A stretch of 45,708 bases of DNA from Streptomyces sp. NRRL F-2664 (GCF_000719345.1 NZ_JOFX01000046.1:1-45708), one strand, 5' to 3'. Numbered from the stretch's first letter, positions 30,751 to 40,113 are shown. Made by a program: numbers and translations. Notes: generated by a model from the letters alone, not told the origin.

Positions 30751-32490
30751 ATGCTCGACCACCTGATCAAGGGCGCGACCGTCGTCGACGGCACCGGCGC
30801 CCCGGCCCGCGTCGCCGACCTCGGCATACGCGACGGCCGCATCGCCGTCATCGCCGCACCCGGCACCGTCACCGAGGAGGCCCGCACCAGCGAGGACGCG
30901 ACCGGCCTCGTCCTCACCCCCGGCTTCGTCGACCCGCACACGCACTACGACGCCCAGCTCTTCTGGGACCCGTACGCCACACCCTCCATGAACCACGGCG
31001 TCACCACCGTCGCCGGAGGCAACTGCGGCTTCACCCTCGCCCCGCTCCACCCCGACCGTCCCGAGGACGCCGACTACACGCGCCGCATGATGAGCAAGGT
31101 CGAAGGCATGGCCCTCAAGGCCCTGGAGGAGGGCGTCGACTGGACCTGGTCCACCTTCGGCGAATACCTCGACGCCCTGGAGGGCCGGATCGCCGTCAAC
31201 GCCGGCTTCATGGTCGGGCACTGCGCCCTGCGCCACCACGTCATGGGCGAGGACGCCGTCGGCGGACAGCCCACGCCCGAGCAGATGCAGCGGATGCTCG
31301 ACCTCCTCCACGACGCCATGGACGCCGGCGCCTGGGGCCTGTCCACCACCCAGTCCGCCACCCACTCCGACGGCGCCGGCGCGCCCGTCGCCTCCCGGCA
31401 CGCGCGGCCCGCCGAACTGCTCGCGCTCTCCCGCGCGGTCGGCGAACACGAAGGCACCCAGCTCGAAGCGATCGTCGCCGGCTGCCTCGACCAGTTCTCC
31501 GACGAGGAGATCGACCTCCTCGTCGACATGAGCGCCGCCGCAGGACGGCCCCTGAACTGGAACGTCCTCACCATCGACGCCGCCGTCCCCGAACGCGTCC
31601 CCCGCCAGCTCGTCCCCAGCGAACGCGCCCGACGGGCCGGCGGCCGCATCGTCGCACTGACCATGCCGATCCTCACCCCGATGAACATGTCGCTCGGCAC
31701 CTTCTGCGCCCTGAACCTCATCCCCGGCTGGGGCGAGGTCCTCGCCCTCCCCGTCCCCGAGCGGATCGCCAGGCTCCGCGACCCGGACGTCCGCGCCGAC
31801 ATGCTGCGCCGCGCCGACAGCAAGGAGGCCGGCGTCTTCCGGCGCCTGGCCGACTTCGGCCGGTACGTCCTCGGCGACACCTACAGCAAGGAGAACGAGG
31901 GACTCTCCGGGCGGGTCGTGAACGACATCGCCGCCGAACGCGGCCAGGACCCCTTCCAGTGCCTCGTCGAGATCTGCGCCAACGACGACCTGCGCACCGT
32001 GCTGTGGCCGATGCCCACCGACAACGACCCGGCGAGCTGGGCCCTGCGCGCCCGGACCTGGCAGCACGAGGACGTCATGCTCGGCGGCTCCGACGCCGGC
32101 GCCCACCTGGACCGGATGTGCGGTGCCCCGTACACGACCCGTTTCCTCGGCGACTGCCTGCGCGGCCGCAGGCTGGTGCCGCTGGAGGAGGCGGTACGGA
32201 TGCTCACGGACGACCCGGCCCGACTGTTCGGGCTGCGCGGGCGCGGGCGCCTCGCCGAGGGCTACCACGCGGACCTGGTCCTCTTCGACCCCGAACGCAT
32301 CGAGGCGGGCCCGGCCACCCTCGTCCACGACCTGCCCGGCCACAGCCCCCGCCTCGACGCGCGCGCCATCGGCATCGTCTCGGTGCGCGTCAACGGCGTC
32401 GAGACCGTCCGCGACGACGAGGTGACCGGCGCCGTCCCGGGCATCGTGCTGCGGTCGGGCCGGGACACGAGGACGGTGAGCACCCGTTGA
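30751..32490 (+). CDS. N-acyl-D-amino-acid deacylase family amidohydrolase
   Basis: The 579-residue protein is a D-aminoacylase-like amidohydrolase. The N-terminal composite barrel has IKGATVVDGTGAPARVADLGIRDGRIAVI, the metal-binding PGFVDPHTHYDAQ (His63, His65) and GVTTVAGGNCGFTLAP. GWLKIVLG-type motifs are replaced by LGGSDAGAHLDRMCG, and the end has GRLAEGYHADLVLFDPERI. Many proteins with this annotation have no proven D-aminoacylase activity. AAGGGA four bases before the ATG supports the start. A 157-bp gap separates it from the LLM gene, and it overlaps the ALDH start, so at least these two are coupled. Confidence 0.9.
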   Translation: MLDHLIKGATVVDGTGAPARVADLGIRDGRIAVIAAPGTVTEEARTSEDATGLVLTPGFVDPHTHYDAQLFWDPYATPSMNHGVTTVAGGNCGFTLAPLHPDRPEDADYTRRMMSKVEGMALKALEEGVDWTWSTFGEYLDALEGRIAVNAGFMVGHCALRHHVMGEDAVGGQPTPEQMQRMLDLLHDAMDAGAWGLSTTQSATHSDGAGAPVASRHARPAELLALSRAVGEHEGTQLEAIVAGCLDQFSDEEIDLLVDMSAAAGRPLNWNVLTIDAAVPERVPRQLVPSERARRAGGRIVALTMPILTPMNMSLGTFCALNLIPGWGEVLALPVPERIARLRDPDVRADMLRRADSKEAGVFRRLADFGRYVLGDTYSKENEGLSGRVVNDIAAERGQDPFQCLVEICANDDLRTVLWPMPTDNDPASWALRARTWQHEDVMLGGSDAGAHLDRMCGAPYTTRFLGDCLRGRRLVPLEEAVRMLTDDPARLFGLRGRGRLAEGYHADLVLFDPERIEAGPATLVHDLPGHSPRLDARAIGIVSVRVNGVETVRDDEVTGAVPGIVLRSGRDTRTVSTR

Positions 32491-33950
32491 ACGCCCAACC
32501 CCTCTACATCGGCGGCGAATGGGTGGAGCCCGCCGGCGGCCACTACGAGGTCGTCAACCCCGCCGACGAGTCGGTGGTCGGCCTCGCCCCCGAGGCCTCG
32601 CGCGAGCAGGTCGCGGACGCGGCCCGCGCCGCGGCGGAGGCCTTCGAGAGCTGGTCGCGCACCACACCGCAGGCCCGGGCGGAGATCCTCGACCGGGCCG
32701 CCGACATCATGCAGCGCGAGTTCGAGCCGTGGACGGTGCTGGCCCGCGCCGAGACGGGTGCACCGACGGGGATCGCCCGCGGCATGCAGGTCGGGGTGGG
32801 CGTCGCCCGTTTCCGCCGCTACGCCGAGGGCGCCCTGGAGCCGGTCGAGAAGGGACTGCCGCCGCAGGTCACGGAGGCCGGCCCGATGGGGAGGGCGAGC
32901 ATCCTGGGCGCGCTGGAGGTCCGCCAGCCGGTCGGAGTGGTCGCCTGCATCACCTCCTACAACAATCCGTGGGCGAACCCGGCGGGCAAGGTGGCCCCCG
33001 CCCTGGCCATGGGCAACACGGTGGTGGTGAAGCCGGCGCCGCAGGACCCGCTGTCCGTCTTCCGGATGGCGCAGGCCCTGCACGAGGCCGGGGTCCCGGC
33101 GGGCGTCGTCAACGTCGTCGGCGGTCAGGCGGTGGAGGTCGGCGAGGCCGCCGTGGACTCCCCGCACGTGGACATGGTGTCCTTCACCGGCTCCACCGCC
33201 GTCGGGCAGCGCATCGCGGAGGTCTGCGGCCGCACGATGAAGCGGCAGCTGATGGAACTGGGCGGCAAGGGCGCGGCCGTCGTCATGGACGACGCCGACC
33301 TGGACGCGGCGGTGCTGGGGATCGGCACCACCTTCTCCTTCTACTCCGGCCAGATCTGCACCGCCCCGACCCGGGTGATCGTCCACCGCTCGGTCTACGG
33401 GCAGCTGGTCGAGAAGCTCACCGGCTACCTGGCCTTCATGAAGGTCGGCGACCCGGCGGCGGCCGGGACGGTCGTCGGCCCGGTCATCTCGGCGGCGCAC
33501 CGCGACCGGGTGGAGTCGTACGTGGAGCTGGGGCGGAAGGAGGGCGCCCGGATCGCCCACGGCGGTGAACGCCCCGTGGTCGGGGACGGCCGGGGCTTCT
33601 ACGTCGCCCCGACCCTGCTCGTCGACTGCACGAACGACATGCGCGTGGTGCGCGAGGAGATCTTCGGCCCGGTCGTCGTGGTCGTCCCCTTCGACGGCGA
33701 CGAGGACGAGGCGGTCCGGCTGGCCAACGACAGCGACTTCGGCCTGCTGAGCTACGTCTGGTCAGGGGATTCGGCGCGTGCCTTCCGCATCGCGCGGCGG
33801 CTGCGGGCGGGCGGGGTCGGCGTGAACACCGTCGGCCGCAACATGGAGGCCCCGTTCGGCGGCTTCAAGCGCAGCGGGGTCGGCCGCGACGTCGGCTCCT
33901 ACGCCCTCCACGCGTACAGCGAGATCCAGTCGATCGTCTGGACGACGTAG
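32487..33950 (+). CDS. NAD(P)-dependent aldehyde dehydrogenase
   Basis: The 487-residue enzyme has the full ALDH signature: YIGGEWVEPAGGHYEVVNPAD (start), cofactor loop FTGSTAVGQRIAEVCGRTMKR, general-base Glu257 in MELGGKGAAVVMDDAD, nucleophile Cys291 in SGQICTAPTRVIVH and EEIFGPVVVVVPFDGDEDEAVRLANDSDFGL. It should oxidise an aldehyde to an acid. The start is TTG, as TTGA overlaps the deacylase stop and no ATG or GTG lies nearby in frame. It is the last gene of the operon under operator site 6 and may convert the aldehyde made by earlier steps. Confidence 0.93.
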   Translation: MNAQPLYIGGEWVEPAGGHYEVVNPADESVVGLAPEASREQVADAARAAAEAFESWSRTTPQARAEILDRAADIMQREFEPWTVLARAETGAPTGIARGMQVGVGVARFRRYAEGALEPVEKGLPPQVTEAGPMGRASILGALEVRQPVGVVACITSYNNPWANPAGKVAPALAMGNTVVVKPAPQDPLSVFRMAQALHEAGVPAGVVNVVGGQAVEVGEAAVDSPHVDMVSFTGSTAVGQRIAEVCGRTMKRQLMELGGKGAAVVMDDADLDAAVLGIGTTFSFYSGQICTAPTRVIVHRSVYGQLVEKLTGYLAFMKVGDPAAAGTVVGPVISAAHRDRVESYVELGRKEGARIAHGGERPVVGDGRGFYVAPTLLVDCTNDMRVVREEIFGPVVVVVPFDGDEDEAVRLANDSDFGLLSYVWSGDSARAFRIARRLRAGGVGVNTVGRNMEAPFGGFKRSGVGRDVGSYALHAYSEIQSIVWTT

Positions 33951-33957
33951 GGGAGTG

Positions 33958-33986
33958 TCCGGCCGGGGGTACGGCCCCCGGCCGGA
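33958..33986. terminator. Strong bidirectional hairpin terminator
   Basis: TCCGGCCGGGGG and CCCCCGGCCGGA form a perfect 12-bp stem with a 5-base loop, between the convergent ALDH gene and the HEAT-type gene. Confidence 0.8.
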
Positions 33987-33992
33987 GCCGTG

Positions 33993-35798
33993 TCACGCCT
34001 CCGGGCCGCTCGGGCGCTCGACGAGGCCCAGGGCCTCGGCCAGTTCGCGGTCGCCGCCGGCGTAGGCGGCGAAGTCCTTCGGATCGTCCGTCTCCAGCCG
34101 TCGCAGGGCGGCGGCCGCGCGCTCGCCGGGCGGACCGTCGCCGTCGGGCAGCCGCCAGTCGAAGAAGAGTGATCCGCGGGTGCCGGCCGGGGGCGCGGTC
34201 GGCCTGTACCGCAGATGTACCACGGTGGTGTCCGGGTCCTGCCAGTCGGTGCCGATCCAGGCCGGTGCGAGTTCCCACCGGGCTGTCAGTTCGGGCCGGT
34301 CGCGCAGGCCGGCCGCGATCAGCCGGGCGGTGCTGCGGGCCGGCCAGCACCACGAGTGGTCCCCCTCGGCGCGTGCGAGTTCGGCGTCGTAGGCGGCCGC
34401 GTCGAAACGCATGGGGGGTGGCAGCGGGCCGACCACGCCGCGCCATCCGTCCCACACCACCTCGTCGCCGTCCCGGCGGATCGTCACATACAGCGCACCG
34501 CAGCAGCCCTCGGTGCAGTACGCCTCGACGAGCTGCACCTCGTGCGGCTCCGGGTGGGCGCGCAGGCGGCCGCTGTCGAGCAGGTACTCGGGCGGGTTGC
34601 CCCGACCCTTGCCGAAGAGGGCGGGTACGAGGGGGAGTCCGGCCACCAGGATCCGGGTTTCGACGGCGGGGGAGTCCCCGGGGTCGTGGACGACGACCAC
34701 GACCTCCCACCGCGGCCGGTCACCGCCCTCGGTCCGGGTGAAGGGCAGGTGCCGGGTGCGTCGGAACCAGTCGGCGTGCCGGTCGCCGGGCGCGGCCCCG
34801 GCCGCGGGGGCCGAAGCGGTCTCGGGCAGCAGCCGGTCCAGGGCGTCGAGCAGGGCCCGGCGCCGCCCGGGCCGCCAGTTCAGCAGCACGGGGGCTCCGC
34901 TGTGCAGGTCCACGGCGATCGACAGCAGCAGCGACCGGTGCTCGGGGGTCGGGGGCAGTGCGTCGGCGTGCCGGACCAGGGCCTCGTAGACGGCCCGGGC
35001 GGGCAGGTAGTCGAGGATCGCGGGGCGGCCGTCGTGCTGGCAGGCCATCCGGTGCAGCAGCCGGCCGGTCAGCGCGAGCAGGTCGGCGTCCCGCGGCCGT
35101 TCCCGGAGCAGCCCGCGCAGATCGGCGGCCTCGGCGATGCGCCGGGGGTCCCACAGGGCGCGCTCGTCGGGCAGGGCGAGCAGCGCCGACCGGACGGCCT
35201 CCGTGTCGCCGGAGGCGACCGCGTCGGTCAGCGGTGTCAGCGCCTCGGAGCGGTCGCGGCTGCGCAGCACCAGCAGGGCGGCCGCCTGCCGGTCGAGCGG
35301 GTCGAGGGCGGCGCTCGCGGCGTCCGCCAGGCCGCGCAGTGTGCCCAGGGCCTTCAGGCAGGGGACGTCCTCGGGCTCACCGAGGCGGATCAGCAGGGCC
35401 ATGCCCACGTCGACGGCCGCCACGTCGGTACCGGTGCGGATCAGCCGCTGGGCCGTCCGCCGGGCGGCGTCCTCGTCGGTGAGGGCGAGCCGTGCCGCGT
35501 GGGCCCGCAGGGTGCGGTGCGGCAGTGCCAGTTCGGCGACCCGGCGGTGGACGGCCTCGGCGGCGCGTACCGGGTCGGGGTCGGCGAGCAGGGGCGTGAG
35601 GGCGTCGGCCACTTCGGCCCGGGCCTGCCGCCAGGTCAGGCCCTCGCGGCGGGGCTCCGGCTCCGGTGGCCCTTCGGGCAGGGGAAAGCCCTTGCGCGGA
35701 ACCCTTGCGTCCGGGTCGATGCCGTGGCGGAACAGGGCGTAGTCGTGGAGGGAGGCGGTCCGGGAAGTGAGCGCCGGGCGCTCTTCGCGGGCGCTCAC
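33993..35798 (-). CDS. Large protein with helical (HEAT-like) N-terminal part, unknown function
   Basis: The 601-residue protein is cytoplasmic, without membrane segments. Residues about 55-300 are helix-rich Ala/Leu/Arg repeats (AEVADALTPLLADPDPVRAAEAVHRRVAEL) resembling HEAT or PBS-lyase repeats. The C-terminal half is a mixed domain with VEAYCTEGCCGALYVTIRRDGDEVVWDGW (three clustered Cys) and WELAPAWIGTDWQDPDTTVVHLRYRP. It is probably a streptomycete family of unknown role; no catalytic motif was seen. The GTG start lacks a strong ribosome binding site. The gene upstream on the same strand is also a HEAT-type protein. Confidence 0.75.
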   Translation of the reverse strand: MSAREERPALTSRTASLHDYALFRHGIDPDARVPRKGFPLPEGPPEPEPRREGLTWRQARAEVADALTPLLADPDPVRAAEAVHRRVAELALPHRTLRAHAARLALTDEDAARRTAQRLIRTGTDVAAVDVGMALLIRLGEPEDVPCLKALGTLRGLADAASAALDPLDRQAAALLVLRSRDRSEALTPLTDAVASGDTEAVRSALLALPDERALWDPRRIAEAADLRGLLRERPRDADLLALTGRLLHRMACQHDGRPAILDYLPARAVYEALVRHADALPPTPEHRSLLLSIAVDLHSGAPVLLNWRPGRRRALLDALDRLLPETASAPAAGAAPGDRHADWFRRTRHLPFTRTEGGDRPRWEVVVVVHDPGDSPAVETRILVAGLPLVPALFGKGRGNPPEYLLDSGRLRAHPEPHEVQLVEAYCTEGCCGALYVTIRRDGDEVVWDGWRGVVGPLPPPMRFDAAAYDAELARAEGDHSWCWPARSTARLIAAGLRDRPELTARWELAPAWIGTDWQDPDTTVVHLRYRPTAPPAGTRGSLFFDWRLPDGDGPPGERAAAALRRLETDDPKDFAAYAGGDRELAEALGLVERPSGPEA

Positions 35799-35852
35799 CG
35801 GGCGGGGCGGAACTCGATTCCGTAGGTCATGCCCCGCAGCATGCCGCAGTGA

Positions 35853-36941
35853 TCATCCGGCGTCCAGCGAGAAAACGGCCTCCCCGCGGACGCGGCCGTT
35901 GACCTGGAGCTGCACCAGGTGTTCCCCCGAGTGGTAGCGGCGGGTGGTGATCGGCTTGAAGGAGTGCCGCCTGGTGCCGGCCAGGGTCTCGCCGGGGGCC
36001 AGCGGGCGGGTGGCGAGCTTGAACACCTTCGGGGTGCGGGTGCCGTTGGCCTTGGTGTGGTGCACGACGTAGTCGATCACCAGATGGGCCGGGAGTTCGC
36101 CGGTGTTGGTGACGGCGTAGTCGAAGGCGAGGTACTCCCCGACGGCCACGCGCGGGGTGGTGACCACCGGCCCGCGCACCGTGACCGGGACGTCCGGGGC
36201 GTGGCCCAGGAGGGTCAGTGCCTCGGGGCGGCCGGCCTTGACCAGGGTGCGCAGCCCGTGCCGGACCACGCGGTCCGTGGTGTCGGCGGGCTCGGAGAGC
36301 CAGCGGGCGGCGGTCTCGACGGCGAGGGCGGGGTGGTCCCGGCTGATGTCGTTGAGGTGGTTGGAGACGGAGCGGCGGACGTACTCGGATGCGTCGGAGT
36401 GGAGGGCGTCCAGCAAGGGCAGGGCGGGGCGCGGGTCCGCGACGAAGGCGGGGAGCTGCGGGGCCCACGGCAGCCGGGGCCGGGTGCCCTCGCTGGCGAG
36501 GCGCCGTACGTGCGGGTCGGGGTCGTCCGTCCACTTCCGTACGACGGCCAGGGCGCGGTCGGGGTCGGCGCGCAGGAAGGGCCGTACTGCGGATTCGGCG
36601 GTCAGCCGGGAGGTGAGGTCGTGCAGCAGCTCCAGGCCGGGCTCGAACACCTCCAGTCCGCGGACGGCGACGGCCTCGTTGACGGGGAAGGTCATCCACC
36701 CCGCGAAGGCCGGTTCGGCGAGCGCAGTGCGCACGACGGCCTCGAAGCCGGGCCAGTCCTCGGGGAGGTCGGCGAGGACGGCGTCGCGGACGGCGGTGAC
36801 CCGGCCGCTGTAGGTCAGCCCGTCCAGGGCGGCGGCACGGGCGGTCAGGGCGGGGGCGGACGGGCGGCCGCCGGCCCGGGCCAGGAGGCCGGCGAGGGCG
36901 GTGACGGTGTCCGCGCTGAGGAGTTCATCGGCCGTGGGCAT
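35853..36941 (-). CDS. DNA alkylation repair-like HEAT-repeat protein
   Basis: The 362-residue protein resembles the AlkC/AlkD-type superhelical DNA-glycosylase family. It has repeated pairs of helices, with FVNEAVAVRGL-like segments (TFPVNEAVAVRGLEVFEPGLELLHDLTSRLTAESAVRPFL), HVRRLASEGTRPRLPWAPQL and YVRRSVSNHLNDISRDHPALAVETAARWL. The last 100 or so residues form a separate beta domain (RVAVGEYLAFDYAVTNTGE ... RYHSGEHLVQLQVNGRVRG) found in some actinobacterial homologues. Whether glycosylase activity is kept is unclear. The ATG at 36941 has no Shine-Dalgarno; a GTG at 37025 would add 28 residues that look like promoter sequence, so I prefer 36941. Confidence 0.85.
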   Translation of the reverse strand: MPTADELLSADTVTALAGLLARAGGRPSAPALTARAAALDGLTYSGRVTAVRDAVLADLPEDWPGFEAVVRTALAEPAFAGWMTFPVNEAVAVRGLEVFEPGLELLHDLTSRLTAESAVRPFLRADPDRALAVVRKWTDDPDPHVRRLASEGTRPRLPWAPQLPAFVADPRPALPLLDALHSDASEYVRRSVSNHLNDISRDHPALAVETAARWLSEPADTTDRVVRHGLRTLVKAGRPEALTLLGHAPDVPVTVRGPVVTTPRVAVGEYLAFDYAVTNTGELPAHLVIDYVVHHTKANGTRTPKVFKLATRPLAPGETLAGTRRHSFKPITTRRYHSGEHLVQLQVNGRVRGEAVFSLDAG

Positions 36942-37257
36942 GGGGACAGTGTCGCGGATGCCGCGCCGTGGGCGGGGCTGCTCCGGGGCCCGGTCCGGGT
37001 CGTATACCGCGTTACCGATGGTCACCGCAAAGTCACGAGGGAAAGTTTGGAATGGCGCAAATCGGACATGCCTGCGGTTTCCGCATGACGAAACCTTCTC
37101 TGTCGAGCCTGTCGAACCGCGGTTGGATGCCCAAGTGAACCTTTCATTACGTGTTCGTGAACGGCTTCAGCCTCAGGATTCCAAGGCTTCTGGAGCGGTT
37201 CTTTTCCGGAGTTCGATCCTCCAGATGTGGAAAACGCACCCTCTAACGTCCTGACCC
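36942..37257. other. Intergenic region upstream of the permease gene
   Basis: These 316 bases are poorer in G+C than their neighbours and contain no gene. They should carry the divergent promoters of the alkylation-repair-like gene and the permease. The palindrome AACCGCGGTT and the small hairpin TGCGG-TTT-CCGCA are present but not convincing as known elements. The permease ATG has no clear ribosome binding site. Confidence 0.55.
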
Positions 37258-38817
37258 ATGACTCAGCTGGATGTTCGGCCTCAGGCCGGAGACACGGTAA
37301 GCGGCGTCGCCGACGGCGATGTCCGCGGCAAGGGGCTCGGCAAGGGCTCCGTAGGGCTTGTGGGCAGCGCCGTCATCGGCATCTCCACCGTCGCGCCCGT
37401 CTACTGCCTGACCTCGACCCTCGGCTCCACCGCCGGCGAGGTCGGCCTGCAGATGCCCGCGATCTTCCTCGCCGGCTTCCTCCCGATGCTCCTGGTCGCC
37501 TTCGCCTACCGCGAACTCAACAAGGCCATGCCGGACTGCGGCACCTCCTTCACCTGGACCGTGAAGGCCTTCGGCCCGCGGATCGGCTGGATGTGCGGCT
37601 GGGGCCTGGTGATCGCCACGATCATCGTGCTGTCCAACCTCGCCGGCGTCGCCACCTCCTACTTCTGGCTGCTGGCCGGCGAGATCACGGGCAATGCGTC
37701 GATCGCCGCCCTGGACGACAACAAGCTCGTCCACATCGCCACCTGCCTGACGCTGATCGCCGTCGCGACCGCCATCAGCTACCGCGGCATGACCGCCACC
37801 AAGGGCGTCCAGTACGCCCTGGTCGGCCTCCAGCTCGTCGTCCTCGCCGTCTTCGTCGCGATGGCCTTCCAGAAGGCCTCCGCCGGCACCTTCGACACCG
37901 GCCTGGACTTCTCCTGGTCCTGGATGAACCCCTTCGCGGTCGAGTCCATGGCGGCCTTCACCGCCGGACTCTCGCTCTCGATCTTCATGTACTGGGGCTG
38001 GGACGCCTGCCTGGCCACCAACGAGGAGACCACCGGCTCCACCAGGACCCCCGGCCGCGCCTCGCTCATCGCCATGGTCGTCCTGGTCGGCTCCTACCTC
38101 GCCACCGGCATCGCAGCCCAGATGGCCGTCGGCTCGGGCGGCGAGGGCCTCGGCCTCGCCAACGAGGAGACCTCCGACAACGTCTTCGCGGCCCTCGCCG
38201 GCCCGGTGATGGGCCCGGTCCTCGGCATCCTGCTCTTCGTCGCCGTCCTGGCCTCCGCCGCGGCCTCCCTGCAGACCACCTTCATCCCGGTGGCCCGCAC
38301 GGTCCTCGCGATGTCGACGTACGAGGCCCTGCCGCCGTCGTACGCCAAGGTCCACCCCCGGTTCAAGACCCCGGGCCGCGCCACCGTCATGGCGGGCGCC
38401 GCCACCGGGCTCTTCTACACGGTGATGACCCTGGTCAGCGAGAACGTCCTGACCGACACGATCTTCGCGCTCGGCCTGATGATCTGCTTCTACTACTCGC
38501 TGACCGCCTTCGCCTGCGCCTGGTACTTCCGCGCCGAGCTGCGCCGCTCCTCCCGCGACCTGTTCTTCAAGGGCGTCTTCCCCGTCCTGGGCGGGCTCCT
38601 GCTGGCCGCGGTGTTCTGCAAGACCCTCTTCGACATGTGGGACCCGGCCTACGGGTCCGGTTCCACCGTCCTCGGCGTCGGCAGCGTCTTCATCATCGGC
38701 GTGGGCCTGCTCGCCCTCGGCCTGGTGATCATGTTCGTCACCGAGCGCCGCAGCCCCGCCTTCTTCCGCGGCGAGGTCCTCACGAAGTCCACCCCGTCGC
38801 TGGTGGTCGAGGACTGA
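37258..38817 (+). CDS. APC-family amino acid permease
   Basis: The 519-residue protein is a membrane transporter of the amino acid-polyamine-organocation superfamily. The first helix region GSVGLVGSAVIGISTVAPVYCLTSTLG carries the family's unwound G-x-G-type substrate site. Many hydrophobic spans follow (for example MCGWGLVIATIIVLSNLAGVATSYFWLLAG, MYWGWDACLATNEETTGS, ILLFVAVLASAAASLQTTFIPVARTVLAMSTYEALPP), consistent with about 12 helices. The substrate is not readable. It is monocistronic and ends before a very strong terminator. The start is inferred from the first ATG; leaderless translation is possible. Confidence 0.92.
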   Translation: MTQLDVRPQAGDTVSGVADGDVRGKGLGKGSVGLVGSAVIGISTVAPVYCLTSTLGSTAGEVGLQMPAIFLAGFLPMLLVAFAYRELNKAMPDCGTSFTWTVKAFGPRIGWMCGWGLVIATIIVLSNLAGVATSYFWLLAGEITGNASIAALDDNKLVHIATCLTLIAVATAISYRGMTATKGVQYALVGLQLVVLAVFVAMAFQKASAGTFDTGLDFSWSWMNPFAVESMAAFTAGLSLSIFMYWGWDACLATNEETTGSTRTPGRASLIAMVVLVGSYLATGIAAQMAVGSGGEGLGLANEETSDNVFAALAGPVMGPVLGILLFVAVLASAAASLQTTFIPVARTVLAMSTYEALPPSYAKVHPRFKTPGRATVMAGAATGLFYTVMTLVSENVLTDTIFALGLMICFYYSLTAFACAWYFRAELRRSSRDLFFKGVFPVLGGLLLAAVFCKTLFDMWDPAYGSGSTVLGVGSVFIIGVGLLALGLVIMFVTERRSPAFFRGEVLTKSTPSLVVED

Positions 38818-38851
38818 CACCCCGCGCCACGCCACCCACTGAGTCATCCCC

Positions 38852-38886
38852 GCGGCCCCGGATCGATCCCCCCGATCCGGGGCCGC
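38852..38886. terminator. Very strong hairpin terminator after the permease gene
   Basis: GCGGCCCCGGATCG and CGATCCGGGGCCGC form a perfect 14-bp stem around a 7-base loop, 34 bases after the permease stop. Confidence 0.85.
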
Positions 38887-38934
38887 CGGCGTTGCGCGCG
38901 GTGACCTCGGGTGCGGGGGGTCGTTGGGCCGGGC

Positions 38935-39231
38935 ATGACTGCCATGAAGCGCACCCTCACCGCCCTGGTCCTGTCCGGGGGCGCGGCCCTCGCACTCCTT
39001 CCCGCCGCCGCGCACGCCGCGACCGCCGACGAGCCGTCCGGGGCGGCGCCGCTCGTCGGCCGCGTCGTCGACATCGCCGACCACCCCGCGCAGACCGTCC
39101 AGGACGCCAAGACGGCGGTCGCGGTGACCCAGGGCGCGGTCGGCTCCGCCACGAAGGCCACCGACAGCTCCCTCGGCGGCGCCGGCACGGCCCTGGACGC
39201 GGGGCTGCCGAAGACCCCGAAGGTCGAGTGA
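38935..39231 (+). CDS. Small secreted protein of unknown function
   Basis: The 98-residue precursor has a clear signal peptide (MKRTLTALVLSGGAALALLPAAAHA, cleavage after AHA). The mature part is about 70 residues, Ala/Thr/Asp-rich with VGRVVDIADHPAQTVQDAKTAVAVTQGAVGSATKAT and no Cys. Proteins with this start are common and short in Streptomyces and have no known role. Either the ATG at 38935 or that at 38944 (MKRTL) is the true start. A strong hairpin follows. Confidence 0.75.
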   Translation: MTAMKRTLTALVLSGGAALALLPAAAHAATADEPSGAAPLVGRVVDIADHPAQTVQDAKTAVAVTQGAVGSATKATDSSLGGAGTALDAGLPKTPKVE

Positions 39232-39243
39232 TCACGGCCGGTA

Positions 39244-39273
39244 CGGGACGGGCCGGGATCTCGGCCCGTCCCG
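39244..39273. terminator. Hairpin terminator after the small secreted protein gene
   Basis: CGGGACGGGCCG and CGGCCCGTCCCG form a perfect 12-bp stem around GGATCT, just before the DUF4239 gene. Confidence 0.8.
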
Positions 39274-39288
39274 CTCGTTGAGCAGCGC

Positions 39289-40113
39289 ATGATCCTCTGG
39301 TTGCTCAACAGCCTCAGCACCTTCGTCATCGCCGTCCTCATCGTCGGCGGCCTCACCGGCCTCGCCGTCGCCGGGAGCATGGCGGCCCGCCGCTGCTTCC
39401 CGCACCTGGCGCAGGGGGAGCACAACGAGATGGTCGGGATCGCGCTCGGCATGTTCGGCGCGATCTACGGCATCATCCTCGCCTTCGTCGTCGTCACGCT
39501 GTGGACGCAGCTGGAGACCACCCAGAACATCATCGCCGCCGAGGCCGCCGACCTCGCCGCCGTCGTACGCAGCGCCGACGCCTTCCCCGCGGCCGACCGG
39601 GCACGCGTCCACGCGGCCGTCGGGGCGTACACGCACGCCGTCGTCGAGGTGCAGTGGCCCCTGATGCGGGAGGGCCGGCCCAGCTACGAGGCGACCGGCG
39701 CCCAGACGCACGCCCTGTACCAGGCCCTCATGGCCTACGAGCCGCAGGGCCCGCGCGCGGAGACCTTCTACGAGGAGGCGGTCACCCGCCTGAACGACCT
39801 CAACTCGCAACGCCGCGCCCGGATCACGATGGCCGAGACCTCCCTGCCGGTCCTGCTCCAGGTGCTCGTGTACGGGGGTGCGCTGGTGATCGTCCCCCTG
39901 ACCTTCCTCTTCGGACTGCGCAGCCTGAAGATGCAGCTGCTCTTCGTGTCCGCCGTCGCCGGGCTGATCGGCTTCAGCCTGCTCCTGGTGGTGGCCCTGG
40001 ACCGGCCCTTCGCCGGCGACCTGAGCGTGAGCCCCGCCCCGTACCAGGAGGCGGCGCTGGCCCGGTTCTGGGCGCCCGACGCCCCGGCGGATCAGCCTCC
40101 GGTGCAGGGGTAG
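39289..40113 (+). CDS. DUF4239-family membrane protein
   Basis: The 274-residue protein has two N-terminal membrane helices (STFVIAVLIVGGLTGLAVAGSM and NEMVGIALGMFGAIYGIILAFVVVTLW), a central helical soluble domain of about 120 residues with paired acidic and basic helices, and two C-terminal helices (VLLQVLVYGGALVIVPLTFLFGL and LLFVSAVAGLIGFSLLLVVAL). Layout and motifs match DUF4239 (bestrophin-like). The function is unknown. The Shine-Dalgarno is weak. The upstream terminator separates it from the secreted-protein gene. Confidence 0.86.
   Translation: MILWLLNSLSTFVIAVLIVGGLTGLAVAGSMAARRCFPHLAQGEHNEMVGIALGMFGAIYGIILAFVVVTLWTQLETTQNIIAAEAADLAAVVRSADAFPAADRARVHAAVGAYTHAVVEVQWPLMREGRPSYEATGAQTHALYQALMAYEPQGPRAETFYEEAVTRLNDLNSQRRARITMAETSLPVLLQVLVYGGALVIVPLTFLFGLRSLKMQLLFVSAVAGLIGFSLLLVVALDRPFAGDLSVSPAPYQEAALARFWAPDAPADQPPVQG

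Noticed and set aside
37251..37266. CTGACCCATGACTCAG over the permease start
   Set aside because: A weak palindrome with TCAG ends, but the CGTCAG half-site is absent and the spacing differs from the shared operator.
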